Of a DNA stretch of 64,000 bases, positions 47,150 through 58,087 are shown in pieces (within the stretch, counting starts at the first letter, position 1; each line of letters starts with the position of its first letter). Made by a program: the position numbers and the translations under genes. The DNA is from Bombyx mori. Lineage: Eukaryota; Arthropoda; Insecta; Lepidoptera; Bombycidae. The notes beneath the pieces were generated by a model that had not been told where the DNA came from, ran no database searches, and was given only the letters and a program-made list of their open reading frames with translations. The DNA lies in assembly GCF_030269925.1 (NCBI RefSeq), contig NC_085124.1, positions 11,346,001-11,410,000 of the forward strand. The letters are read 5' to 3'.

Positions 47150-47442
47150 TGTGGTACATACTGAACCTTAGCTAGAATAACCGGTCACCGTCCTCGTCGA
47201 ACCCGTCGCTTGCGAAGAAGGGTTCCACGAGCGAACTAAACCACAGACACGGCCCACTGAGTTTCTCGCCGGATCTTCTCAGTGAGTCGCGTTACCGATC
47301 CGGTGGTAGATTCTGCGAAGCACTGCTCTTGCTAGGGCCAATGTTAGCAACACTCCGGTTTGAGCCCCATGAGCTCACCTACGAACGTTAGGGTGAAGCT
47401 AAAATAGCCTCCCAAGGCTATCAGCATTGGTAGGAAAAAAAA
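47150..47442 (+). repeat. family B, longest copy (B13)
   Basis: It includes an upstream part (CCGGTCACCGTCCTCGTCG, GAAGGGTTCCACGAGCG) before the common AGCCC/GGCCCACTGAG core. It ends GGTAGGAAAAAAAA. It shows how far 5' the family extends when less truncated. Confidence 0.88.
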
Positions 47443-48100
47443 GTTAAATTAGTATATTTAATGTATCTCGTTGTGAGTTCGATTATCGTATTTTATGTGT
47501 TGAAATTCGAAATTATCAATAAAGTATTCGTATAGGTATTTATTTGGTCGATGCGCGCGTACTGCGTGAAAATGTTTGTAAGTACGTACGATAAAGCGAC
47601 CCACAAAACAGTTGCCGTAAGTGGGTCGGCCCGCGCGACGCTAATCGGTTCGTTCGACGCTATCTGCAAATAAACCATCCCGGTTTTAACGTGTTGCTCG
47701 CTTAAAGCGTTTTAAAACGAATATACCACAATAAAGTACATACCTGTATTAATGCAAATAAATTAATTAGGCGGATCGACTTAGACGATTAAGATTAAGA
47801 AAAAACGATTCTTATTTTTGACATTTGTAATTAATTGGATGACATAACGAGAGGTATTATTTTTTTAAAGTTTGTCCACTGAATAATTGTTTGTTGTCAA
47901 AATAAATAATCTTAATTTATTTGTAAATCTTATTTGAAAACAATACCGATCGGGGAATATTTTATGAGTCAATGAAACGCATGACTGCTATCCGGCAAAA
48001 ATAGTACCGTGGTAAATGACGTGGATACTAAAATATACCCATCAAAACATTGTTCAGATTCTGATCCTTAGACTCGCGAACCAGACATATTTATTTTATA
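47443..48100. other. unassigned stretch
   Basis: No gene recognised; a small minus frame at 47493-47678 has no known motif. Confidence 0.4.
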
Positions 48101-48380
48101 CTAGGTGACCCGGCAGACTTCGATAAATAAAAGACCTAAACTTTTGTATAAAATAAACTTAAAACAAACAAAAGAAATCCGTCCGACACGGGGACACATC
48201 AAAGAAAAAACAAAATTGTTTGTTTTTATATAATTCCGAGCATTTTCATATTTATCTACCTTTTAAACCTTCTCTGGACTTCCACAAATAATTCAAGACC
48301 AAAAAAATTAGCTAAATCGGTCCAGCCGTTCTCGAGTTTTAGCGAGACTAACGAAAAGCAATTCATTTTTTTAATATAGA
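48101..48380 (-). mobile_element. Helitron-like element (G4)
   Basis: On the minus strand it starts TCTATATT after A and ends CTGCCGGGTCACCTAG before T. Same family as G2 and G3; the segment TAGTGCCTCAATCG is missing. Confidence 0.62.
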
Positions 48381-48569
48381 TTATATATTTTTTTATTGCT
48401 TAGATGGGTGGACGAGCTCATAGCCCACCTGGTGTTGAGTGGTTACTGGAGCCCACAGACATCTACAACGTAAATGCGCCACCCACCTTGAGATATAAGT
48501 TCTAAAATCTCAGTATAGTTACAACGGCTGCCCAGCCCGCGCGGACTCACAAGAGGTCCTACCACCAGT
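48381..48569 (-). repeat. family A SINE tail, internally deleted (A16)
   Basis: T-rich start directly at the end of G4, TTGCTTAGATGGGTGGACG to GTCCTACCACCAGT. About 60 bases between GGCTGCCC and AGCCCGCGCGG are missing. Confidence 0.9.
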
Positions 48570-49100
48570 AAATATATATAGATTAAATAAATAGAATTTT
48601 AATAGATGCTTAGTACTCACATATCTCTAGATTAGTCGATTCTGAATACTTTGAACGATTGTTTATAATTGCGAATTGATACTGAAGTCAAGTTCTGTTA
48701 CCGTCTCGTTGAAGTTTCATTTGTCATTCAGTTAATAACTATAGAAACGTTATTATCGTATCTATTGTCGAAGCAGGTTAAAGAATAAACGAAATGTTTG
48801 GGTCAGTCGCCGATAGCGAACTTACAGAGCGCGGTCCGGACGTTTCCCTTCCGGAAATTTCGATTTAAGGAACGTGCCAGTTGAAACTCAATTCGATAAT
48901 GGCCGATTAGGAAATAAAGTTTAAACAGACTTATTGGCCTTCGTTGTAAGTGACAAAAGTCTCGCACAGTTGATTCAGTTGCATCAAGTCAGGAGAGAAA
49001 AACTTGTGAAGCGGGTACCGCGTGAATTGAGGGGACTCTGCCAACAAACACGCGTAGAGTGTACGAGATACAATGTTGACTAGATTCTGATTCTATTTTT
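48570..49100. other. unassigned stretch
   Basis: No feature recognised. Confidence 0.4.
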
Positions 49101-49165
49101 CATTCATTCATTCATTCATACCTTCGCTCCTTCATTCATTCGTTCGTTCGTTCATTCATTAATTT
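49101..49165. repeat. (TTCA)n/(TTCG)n microsatellite
   Basis: CATTCATTCATTCATTCAT and TTCGTTCGTTCG runs. Confidence 0.95.
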
Positions 49166-49659
49166 ATGCGCGACCACAAAAACTGTAAAAAATTCGAAGC
49201 TTCTCTAATAATATAATAACAATAAAAATGCAAGATTAAATTGAAAAAATGGTTTTAATTTTTGTTTATTTAATTTAATTTAATGCAAATAGTATGAGTG
49301 TGATGAAAAAATAGATTATTTCTGATACCTAAGAACGATGAACAGTCTTGGAGCCAGGGATATAGCTCATCCAATGCGTTAGTTGGATTAAAATATACCG
49401 GTGGGAAATCGGTGTATCTATTACGGTCTTATCCACTACACGAGAGCAGATCAGAAAATTACTGCATTTTAGAAAATAAATTTTATTTACGGATGAAGCT
49501 TTCAGGAAACATTCAGGAAGGCATTAAAGGAGCACTATCTATCAATTTAGTATTACTTATATGTATTTATTTTATGTATTTCATTATATATGTGCGTGTA
49601 TGTATATGTAGTCTGATATATTATGTATTAGTGTTTTTATTTTTAATTTTTATTATTGT

Positions 49660-49845
49660 TATTGTTTAGATTGTAAATTGTAAATTGATTAGATTGTATT
49701 CTTCTACCCATTCATTTAAAGCTTTCCTTCGTTAAGAACGGTTAGCTGGTAGAAAACTCAATTGTTGAGTTAAGCTCGTCATTTTTATATCTTATCGCAA
49801 TTACTGTAATATTAACTGTGTGTACAATAAAGAATTGTAGGGATA
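49660..49845 (+). repeat. LINE-type 3' UTR tail with hairpin
   Basis: GGTTAGCTGGTAGAAA is followed by a 7 bp hairpin (aactcaa 49755-49761, ttgagtt 49765-49771), AAGCTCG and GTGTGTACAATAAAG. It is the same layout as at 3945. No coding part is recognised. The 85-codon plus frame upstream (49412-49669) is hydrophobic, low complexity and unassigned. Confidence 0.4.
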
Positions 49846-51340
49846 TACGAGCTTGCTGTGGGACGACTGTCGATGACTTGCTTTTATCTGCGAGAATGCG
49901 GGAATTGTAGTAGCCGAATTTCTTGAAGCGCTGATGATGAAGTGTGAAGGCTGCAATTGATCACGTCGGGGTCTCCAGTTGTAGGTTTACGACGAAAGGA
50001 AAATTCTTCCACCGAGCAGGTGATATTGCTCGGTAGACCGACGGTCCGAATGTTGTTGTTCGGAACTTGTATATATGCAAGCTTATCTTGAAAATGTCGT
50101 AAGCGAGATTCAGGCATCTGTCAATTATCTTGCGTTGCATGATGGCTACCCGCCACAGAATAAAGAAGCTTTCGTCAATTTAAAGTACATATACGTAACC
50201 TCGTTTATTATATACTAAACCAGTTACAAGTTATGGCAGTTTTAATGATTACGGAAAATGTTGCCAAGAACTGATACACTCCGCCTACAGGACACCGGTC
50301 AACCCCTGCTCAACAGACAGCCCCCAACAAGAGAGGCTAAAATATTGACAATATACGTCACTGGCTGATTACTTTTGTTGTAAATACAGGATGTATTTAT
50401 CTAATATTAACATAATTTTCACCAACATAAAGGCGTTCGATTAACTTTGAAAATTTGCCACGTATCTACGTAATCGTATGTAATACGTAATTACAATTGT
50501 CTTTAACTTCAGCCTAGTATCCTCATCAGGTTCATCACGATATATAAAAAAAAACCATTTCAATTTGGTTTGTTTCAATTCAAGATTGTTTTTGTTGCAT
50601 CTAGATACTCATACAAAGTATACTCAATTTAGACAATTTCAGAATTAAAAAAAAAAGTTCAAATTCCGACGAGAAAACCACCTCTGAGCAGGTCATTGCT
50701 CTCAGATATATTTAAGAAAGGAGATCTATGTAATTCATATAATAGTGCAGAAGAACATAAACTATGGCTGCTAATTTTTTGCGTTTTAATTTAGTTTAAA
50801 AAGATATATTTGACCTAATCAATACTTAAATACAATTGCAGGCGCCCATTAATCATATTTACAATAAAAATCCTACCACAATCCTCGTTTTGTTTTACCA
50901 TATATTTTTCTTGCAAGTTCAGTACACTGCCTATTTATTATTACTAACAAAAAATTGTTGAGAAAGGCGTAAATAAGTAAGCAACACCTAAGAAAATTAT
51001 ATATTTGCCTTTGATTTTCTTATTCAGCGAGAGAGAGAGAGAGAGAGAGACCGAGGGTGCCTGCCACCCCTTCCCAACTACCCCCTAAGTATAACTTACA
51101 CCCCATACTATAGCCAACGTTCGGCTGAGGAGTTAAACTTAATATTATGGTATTGAAATGGATTCTGTACAAATATTTCTTAAATATAATAGAATAATTC
51201 ATTTAGTTGTGTTTTATGTAACATTTAGTAAAGTTCAAACGAAAGAAGTTTTTATTCTGATGCTAATTTAAAAAGAATGGTTACCAATGTTACCAGGTAA
51301 TAAAATAAAAATCACAATTTTTTCGATTATATTAAGAAGC
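49846..51340. other. unassigned stretch
   Basis: Contains a minus ATG frame of 77 codons (49884-50117) without a recognised domain, and a (GA)n run at 51028-51050. Confidence 0.4.
51028..51050. repeat. (GA)n microsatellite
   Basis: Eleven GA units. Confidence 0.95.
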
Positions 51341-51582
51341 TTTTTTTTTATTGCTTAGATAGTTGGACAGGCCCATAGCCCACGTGGTGTTAGGGTTACT
51401 GGAGCCCCTAGACACCTACAACGTAAATGCGCTACCTTGAGATATAAGTTTTAAGGTCTCAAGAGTATAGTTACAACGGGTGCCCCACCCTTCAAACCGA
51501 AACGCGTTACTGCTTCACGGCAGAAATAGGCAGGTTAGTGGTACCTACCCGTGCGGACTCACAAGAGGTCCTACCACCAGTA
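51341..51582 (-). repeat. family A SINE tail (A17)
   Basis: T run, TTGCTTAGATAGTTGGACAG to GTCCTACCACCAGT; several small deletions. Confidence 0.9.
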
Positions 51583-52147
51583 AAGACCATTACCATTTAT
51601 TTTACTTCAGGAACTGTTTTCTCAGCATATGTCTTCAGAGATTCCACATAGCTTATAATAGTGATTACCAAACACTATACCTAAAGTATGGAAAAAAATT
51701 CGCATAAGCATATCAGTCAGGTAGTTATATTTCTTGTGATGTTTAAAATGAGGATTCGTAATATTACAGTAGAATCCAATCCTCATTGAAGGCTACACGT
51801 GGGATGTTTTTGAGTGGAAAATGGTTCCTACGCAAATATTGTAAATAAGTATCAATATATACATATAAAAAAAACATAAAGTCCGGTGTGTTTATGTATT
51901 TAAGAAAAGAAGATAAAAGTTCAAAGGCAAAAACTAAAAAAAAGTATAGAATATAACCGGTGTTTTTTGATTCTCTGACTGTTTGTTTGTTTGCACACAG
52001 CTACGGGACCACTGTATTTTCGTGTAATTTTCATAGCTATCCAGATATTAATCTAAAGGAAATTAGGTTTTGTTTGATTAAAATTGCATTTATGGAATGA
52101 AATCGTTCTTTTTCAAAGCACAGATCGCTTGATTATTTTGTAGTCTT
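51583..52147. other. unassigned stretch
   Basis: No feature recognised. Confidence 0.4.
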
Positions 52148-52268
52148 TCTTATACCTTTAAACGATATATGCCGCAATAAGTGTTCTTTTATTAAAAAAA
52201 ATAAAACAACTTCAAATATCGTTGAAATTTTTGTTAAAGACTCGAGCGGAGCCGGAGTGGGCCGCTAG
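52148..52268 (+). mobile_element. Helitron-like element (G7)
   Basis: Starts TCTTATACCTTTAAACG, identical to G6, but ends GAGTGGGCCGCTAG before T, unlike G6. The base before the start is T, not A. Only 121 bases. Confidence 0.45.
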
Positions 52269-52798
52269 TTATAAGTAAACTCACCAGCGGTTACAAGGTT
52301 AATGTTTCAAAGTAAAATTTGTTGACGTCGCGATGCTTCTAACGAAGTCAACAGCTTTGAGGTAACAGAAAAATCGAAATATCTCTCTAGTCTAGCCAAT
52401 TATGTACGTTCATTATATAAATGTAACAACATGTCTTTCTCAAAAAATATATATACAATAAGCTACTGAATAAATAGTATTGTTTAAAAAATAAGTTCGA
52501 TTATTAATGTTTCTTTTTAAATCATAACTGGTTGAAATTAGAAATTATAATTTACAGATACCATTTTCTCAATGATCGATTAACACCTGCGTTTTTGTTG
52601 TTTAAAATGAAGTCGCTGGTATTTATGTTTTTAATTATGGCAATGTCCACGGTGAAGTGAGAGCTTTTATGATACACATCTCAAGGCGCGGTCATGGGAG
52701 GATCTTAACAAACAGTTCTGTTAATCTACTAGTGCTCTGGGGGAAGCCTATACCTTTCATTGAAAGTGTTCTTGCTAACAAAGCTATTATATTTATAA
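52269..52798. other. unassigned stretch
   Basis: No feature recognised. Confidence 0.4.
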
Positions 52799-52998
52799 CT
52801 AGCTGAGTCCCACGATGCGTCGTACCGCGGGTGACGCCGCGGGGCGAAGATAGTCTAAACAAAGTAGCCTAAGTTACTCCTTATATCATCAGCTACTTAT
52901 CAGAGAAATTCTCATCAAAATCGGTCCAGCCGTTCCAGAGATTAGCTGGAACAAACAGACATACAGACAGTCAGGCAGACAGACAGACAGACAACCAG
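52799..52998 (-). mobile_element. Helitron-like element (G8)
   Basis: On the minus strand it contains GGAACGGCTGGACCGATTTT and a CTGT-rich run, and ends CATCGTGGGACTCAGCTAG followed by T. The 5' end is a degraded (GTCT)n tract, so the start is approximate. Confidence 0.5.
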
Positions 52999-53430
52999 AC
53001 AAAAATTGTAAACAATGCTATTTCGGTGTATGTACCGTACCTATTCATATGCATGTAGTAATAAGCGGTTATTTCAATATTACAAGCAGATACTCCAATT
53101 TTATTTATATGTATAGATGTATAGATTAAAAAAAGTGAAAAGTTCTGTATGCACACTGTTTTTATCTCTAAAATTGTATCAAGTAAAAGCAAAAGGCTTT
53201 TTATTTTATTTTATTTTATTTTATTTATTATTTATTAATCTACTAGTGAAGCACTTTTTCGCTTCGCTGTTATTAGCGGTCAATGTATCAACACAGCTGT
53301 TGAGATATTTCACCTGCCCTCATATGACAATATTAGCTTATTGTAACATTTTTTAACTGAATCGGACACTAGAATATGCTAACAATTAGAATACAAGATG
53401 ACAATGTAAATATTTAGACCACCAAGTTAA
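52999..53430. other. unassigned stretch with (TTTTA)n
   Basis: A TTTTATTTTATTTTATTTTA run occupies about 53198-53233. A hydrophobic 79-codon frame crosses it and is not a supported gene. Confidence 0.45.
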
Positions 53431-53565
53431 CTTTTTTTTTTTTAAATTGCATAGGTAGTTGGACGAGCCTTACGGCCCACCTGGTGTTAAATGGCTACCG
53501 TAGCCCGTAGACATCAAGCTTTATAATACAACGGCTACTTTACCCACATAATGCTAGTATGCATT
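53431..53565 (-). repeat. diverged relative of families A and C
   Basis: T run, AATTGCATAGGTAGTTGGACG, GGCCCACCTGGTGTTAAATG and CTACCGTAGCCCGTAGAC. Some positions follow family A and others LINE C (GGCCCACC, CTACCG), so it is intermediate between them. Confidence 0.6.
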
Positions 53566-54258
53566 TGTTAAGTTTTCTCAAGTTTGACAAAACTCATCGA
53601 CAATAATATGTATGATATTGACTAGCCTACTGTTTCTTTTATTTTGTTATCCATCGACGTATAAGCTAACGACGCAGAAGTGAAGCTAGAAAGTGGTTGC
53701 GCGATCTCCTCCTAACATATTTATTAATATCTGAATTCTGCTAGTTTATTTAGTTAAGGCATTCTACGGCATATACAGTTTTTTCAAGTAAATTACGTGG
53801 CTTACACGTATTGGCATACGACTTTACCGAATAACGAGTCACATCGGGAAACATGTAACAGCGAAACTAAGAGTTTGCGTAAAGAATAGTGGTTGGATGA
53901 ATTGAAAGTACGCATGGATAGGCTTACTATCTAAATTTATTGCGAAGTAGTCGTTTTTATCAGTTTATAGGGTAGGCTGTCAATGTAAATTAAAACTTTG
54001 TCAATCGATTAGAAACAAAATAATAATGTTGTTAGATACATCCAATTAGGACTGCTGTTGTATTCATTGAAACCGGAATATTTAGCTTAGCTAGGAATAT
54101 ATTTGATGAAGTAAACGCACATATGTATGCCTAAAAGATAAAACATTTTATGATTTTGAAAATTTTATGTGATCAAAATTAAAACTTTTTAAAGCATTTT
54201 ATTGTGAGCATTAAGTCGCTTTGTTATTTTCTCGGTTAGTGAGCGTTAATATAAAATA
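53566..54258. other. unassigned stretch
   Basis: No feature recognised. Confidence 0.4.
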
Positions 54259-54478
54259 CTAGCGACCCGCCCTCGCTTCGCTTCGGAAACATTAAAACAC
54301 ACATGAAACCAAAAAAATAAAATAAAAAAAAAATAAAAAAAAGTAGCCTGCCTATGTTCATCAGGGACAATGTCGGCTTCTAATGGAAAAATAATTTTTC
54401 AAATCGGTCCAGTAGTTTCGGAGCCTATTCGAAACAAACAAACAAACAAATCTTTCCTCTTTATAATATTAGTATAGA
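54259..54478 (-). mobile_element. Helitron-like element (G5)
   Basis: On the minus strand it starts TCTATACTAATATTATAAAG after A, a start I recall from lepidopteran Helitrons, and ends GAGGGCGGGTCGCTAG before T. Confidence 0.65.
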
Positions 54479-55300
54479 TGAATTGTGCATGTCCCACTAG
54501 ACGTGAGAATTCTGTCTAGAATTTTTCGTTATCTTACATACACAGAGAGAGAACGAAAACAAAATAAAAGAATGTTTTAATTACGCTTAGCTCATTAATA
54601 AGTTTGCTTCTAGCAAACCAAAGTCGGAGCGAATGGATATTTTAAAGAAATGTTAACTGGACAACGCCATAAACATATTTTAATATTATGGAACATAATC
54701 CAATACCTAATATAAAACACACACAATAAAAACTAAATTAAACCTTCCCATAAAATGAATACATTAACCTACTGTTATGAACGTATGCAGCATGAAATTA
54801 AAAAGCCCATATACTTCTTATTTCTAAACAGATTTAAAATTTTGTTCATTGGCTCTATTTCTAGTTTTCTTTTTACGTGACTACATGAAACCGTCATCAG
54901 TACTCGAATTAGCTTTCGCTGACAACCCTGTCTAAGTTATTATCAATTTAAAAAAAACTATAAAAACAGTGGAACTCAGCTCTAAAAAGCGAATCCTCGT
55001 GATCAATATCAGTTAATTTATGAAGCGTCTAACAAATTCAATGTCCGCGTTTTGTTTATCTTTCAGAACGAACTCGGATTAACATTTACTGTTTTAATTT
55101 ACATTTTAATTATCCGATACAGTTACCAAGTCTACCTGCCTGACTATTAAGCGGGCACATCGTAGTTGTACTGTAATAAAACATGCTTTTTTTACGAAAT
55201 TTACTTTTGTGTCGAGTAAATTTTGCGTTTTGGTTTCATCTATTATACAATGCTATCGGGAAATATCCTTATGAAATTTGAAGGTTTTTTTTTGTTTTGT
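54479..55300. other. unassigned stretch
   Basis: No feature recognised. Confidence 0.4.
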
Positions 55301-55564
55301 TATAATTTGCGTAATTACTGGTGGTAGGACCTCTTGTGAGTCCGTGCGGGTGGGTACCACCACCCTGCCTATTTCTGCCGTGAAGCAGTAATGCGTTTCG
55401 GTTTGAAGGGTGGGGCAGCCGTTGTAACTATACTAGAGACCTTAGAACTTACATCTCAAGGTGGGTGGCGCATTTACGTTGTGGATGTCTATGGGCTCCA
55501 GTAACCACTTAACACCAGGTAGGCTGTGAGCTCGTCCACCCATCTAAGCAATAAATAAAAAAAA
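55301..55564 (+). repeat. family A SINE tail (A19)
   Basis: TATAATTTGCGTAATTACTG to AAGCAATAAATAAAAA; one of the least diverged copies. Confidence 0.93.
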
Positions 55565-55868
55565 GTCGAAATTTAAACCAAAAATTTAGTCGGTAAAAGT
55601 TGACTTCGAACTCATAAGAATTATGTAAAATGTGAAACTTTAAAGACACGTTTAATATAAATTTTTTTCAACAAGATTACTCGTTTCTCAAGAGATATAT
55701 TCTGCTGAATTTTATGTGTAGTTGGGTGCCAAAAAAAGGTTATTTATTTTTTACATTTAAATTGTATATTTTAATCGTAGTCCCGTGTTCCGGTTTGAAT
55801 ATTTAGATTAAAAATGCAACAACGAATTCTTTGCCTGTATCTAAGTGTAATTAATTAAAGCGAATTAA

Positions 55869-56064
55869 CCCGCAGACACAGCCCACTGAGTTTCTCGGCG
55901 GATCTTCTCAGTGGGTCTCGTTTCCGATCCGGTGGTAGATTCTGCGAAGCACTGCTCTTGCTAGGGCCAGTGTTAGCAACTTCGTCAGGTTTGAGCCCCG
56001 TGAGCTCACCTACTCGTCCGATAACGCTGATATAGCCTTTCAGCGTAGATAGGAAAAAAAAAAC
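55869..56064 (+). repeat. family B copy (B14)
   Basis: CAGACACAGCCCACTGAG to GATAGGAAAAAAAAAA; little diverged. Confidence 0.92.
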
Positions 56065-56124
56065 AGTATTATATCGTAAAGGCTTTGCTTATTTCTTCTT
56101 ATTTGATGCTGCAACGGGTCAGTC

Positions 56125-56297
56125 GATAAATATACCCACTGGTTTCTGGCCGAATCTTCGTAGTGGGTCGCGAATCCGATCCGATGGTAGATTCAGCGAA
56201 GCACTTCTCACAGGTTAAACCGTGTTAGCTCACCTACCAGACCGTGCTTACTTAGAATAGCTCCTTAGGCTACCAACGATTAGGTAGGGAAATAAAT
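56125..56297 (+). repeat. family B copy, degraded (B15)
   Basis: ACCCACTGGTTTCTGGCCG to GATTAGGTAGGGAAATAA. Lies in the same orientation 60 bases after B14 and is more diverged, so it is an independent older insertion and not a duplication. Confidence 0.85.
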
Positions 56298-56394
56298 TAT
56301 ATAAATATTTTTTTGGGAAGAGATGGCTTATTAACAAATTAGAGATATTTAATAATATTAAAATACTTTTATGCCGTAAATTGATATTTATATA

Positions 56395-56641
56395 TTTTTT
56401 TTATTGCTTGGATATGATCGGATCGGATCTCACAGCCCACCTGACATTAAGTGGTTACTGGAGCCCATAGACATCTACAATATAAATGCGCCACCCACCT
56501 TGAGATATAAGTTCTAAGGTCTCAGTATAGTTACAACGGCCGCCCCGCCCTTCAAACCGAAAAGCATTACTATTTCACGGCAGAAATAGGCAGGCTGGTG
56601 GTACTTACCCGTGCGGACCCACAAAAGGTCCTACCACCAGT
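56395..56641 (-). repeat. family A SINE tail (A20)
   Basis: T run, TTATTGCTTGGATATGATCG to GTCCTACCACCAGT. Confidence 0.9.
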
Positions 56642-57153
56642 AAATAATGCACACAAATCCACAAGACACGCTCAGTATTCAATGTATTAAGTAATGTTTT
56701 TTCTCGTTTTTGATCGGAATGTATACGATTACTTGGATACGCGAGTGGGCACATAATGTTGGATGGAAAAAAATTAGGGTTTCATAATCTAAAGTTGGAC
56801 TTAATATAATATGATTTAATATAAGACACAGTAGAACTAAGAAAATAATTTGAATATTCATTGTTCATTTTATTTTATAAAAAAAATAATTAAATTTACA
56901 TACCCTCACCGACATTACGTAAGCTCGCATTGCTTTTGAAAAAATTATTAAGCTTGAAGTAATGAATTAAGTTTAATAATATTTTACAGCATACTTATTT
57001 TTTAAATTGTTTAAGTATTTTTTCAAATTAACCTTAATTAACAAATAAGAAAGGTTGCCGTTTCTTTTTTTTCCACAATTCTGCAAATCTGGGTTATTTT
57101 CTTTCATTTAATCGATAGATTCGGTAGTGCAGAAGTTAGCGGCGCAGACTGTA
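56642..57153. other. unassigned stretch
   Basis: No feature recognised. Confidence 0.4.
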
Positions 57154-57390
57154 TTTTTTTTTATTGCTTAGTTGGGTGAGCGAGCTCACAGCCCACCTGG
57201 TGTTAAGTGGCTACTGGAACTCATAGACATCCACAACGCAAATGCGCCACCCACCTTGAGCTATAGGTTCTAAGGTCTCGGTATAGTTACAACGGCTGCA
57301 CCACCCTTCAAACCGAAACGCATTACTGCTTCACGGCAGAAATAGGCAGGTTGGTGGTACCTACCCGCACGGACTCACAAGAGGTCCTAA
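57154..57390 (-). repeat. family A SINE tail (A21)
   Basis: T run, TTATTGCTTAGTTGGGTGAG to CACAAGAGGTCCTAAC; the last ACCACCAGT is lost at the junction with the next repeat. Confidence 0.9.
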
Positions 57391-57396
57391 CTTTTA

Positions 57397-57540
57397 GGTA
57401 CCTCAAGCACCGAGCATCGTTCTCGCCGAACCTGTCGTTTGCGAGTAGGTAAGCTCACGGAGCTCACCTACTTGTTAAGGTTACGCTGAAATGGTCTCTC
57501 AAGACCTATCAGCTTAGGTAGGTAAACAAAAGCAAAAAGC
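57397..57540 (+). repeat. family B copy with foldback junction (B16)
   Basis: The 5' part (CTCGCCGAACCTGTCGTTTG) joins directly to the 3' part (GAGCTCACCTAC to TTAGGTAGG), skipping the central core. At the joint, GTAGGTAAGCTC (57445-57456) and GAGCTCACCTAC (57460-57471) form an inverted repeat with one mismatch and a 3-base loop. Confidence 0.75.
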
Positions 57541-57641
57541 ATTTATTGATCCAACAAACTATATACTCGCGTCTTCCGTGATTCCACGCTATATAATTCT
57601 ATTCTTTTTATTGATCAGTGCTGTTAGGATCAGTGCTGTCC

Positions 57642-58087
57642 TATGAGCCCGCACGGGTAAGAACCGAACTCCGCGAAGGGTGGGGCAGCCACTATGGAGC
57701 TGAGACCTAAATTCATGTCTCAAGGTGGGTGGTACACACTTAACACGAGATGGGCCGTGAGCTTGTCCACCCGTCTTCTCTTCTTTTTCTCCACCTCATC
57801 CCACTAGGTGGGGTCGGCACAGCTAATTTTTCTCTTCCATTCTCTTCTATTAGCCGTCATCTCAACACTCACTCCTCTCTCTTTCTCATATCGTCATTCA
57901 CACACTCCATCCATTTCTTCTTTCGTCGACCTTTTCCCCCTCTACCTTGCACTACCATTTCCATACATCTCCTAGTCACATGCATCTTCTCTCTACGCAT
58001 CACATGTCCATACCATGCTAACCGTACGTACATGCTTTAATTCGTCCACCTTGTCCACCCGTCTGTCTAATCGATAAATAAAAAAAT
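57642..58087 (+). repeat. diverged family A relative, interrupted
   Basis: CAGTGCTGTCCTATGAGCCC, GAAGGGTGGGGCAGCC, CTCAAGGTGGGTGG and GGGCCGTGAGCTTGTCCACC follow the family A order. The element is split by the RTE insertion at 57777-58049 and resumes to CTAATCGATAAATAAAAAA. Confidence 0.7.
57777..58049 (-). mobile_element. RTE-type LINE 3' end, nested
   Basis: It is the same sequence as 24915-25218: ACCTCATCCCACTAGGTGGG is the antisense of the CADPT-stop end, and ACATCTCCTAGTCACATGC follows. The 15-base target sequence cttgtccacccgtct flanks it at 57762-57776 and 58050-58064. It lies inside a diverged family A element. Confidence 0.85.

Noticed and set aside
55869..56297. Tandem duplication of family B
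   Set aside because: The two neighbours differ strongly in divergence and their flanks are not shared, so they are independent insertions.
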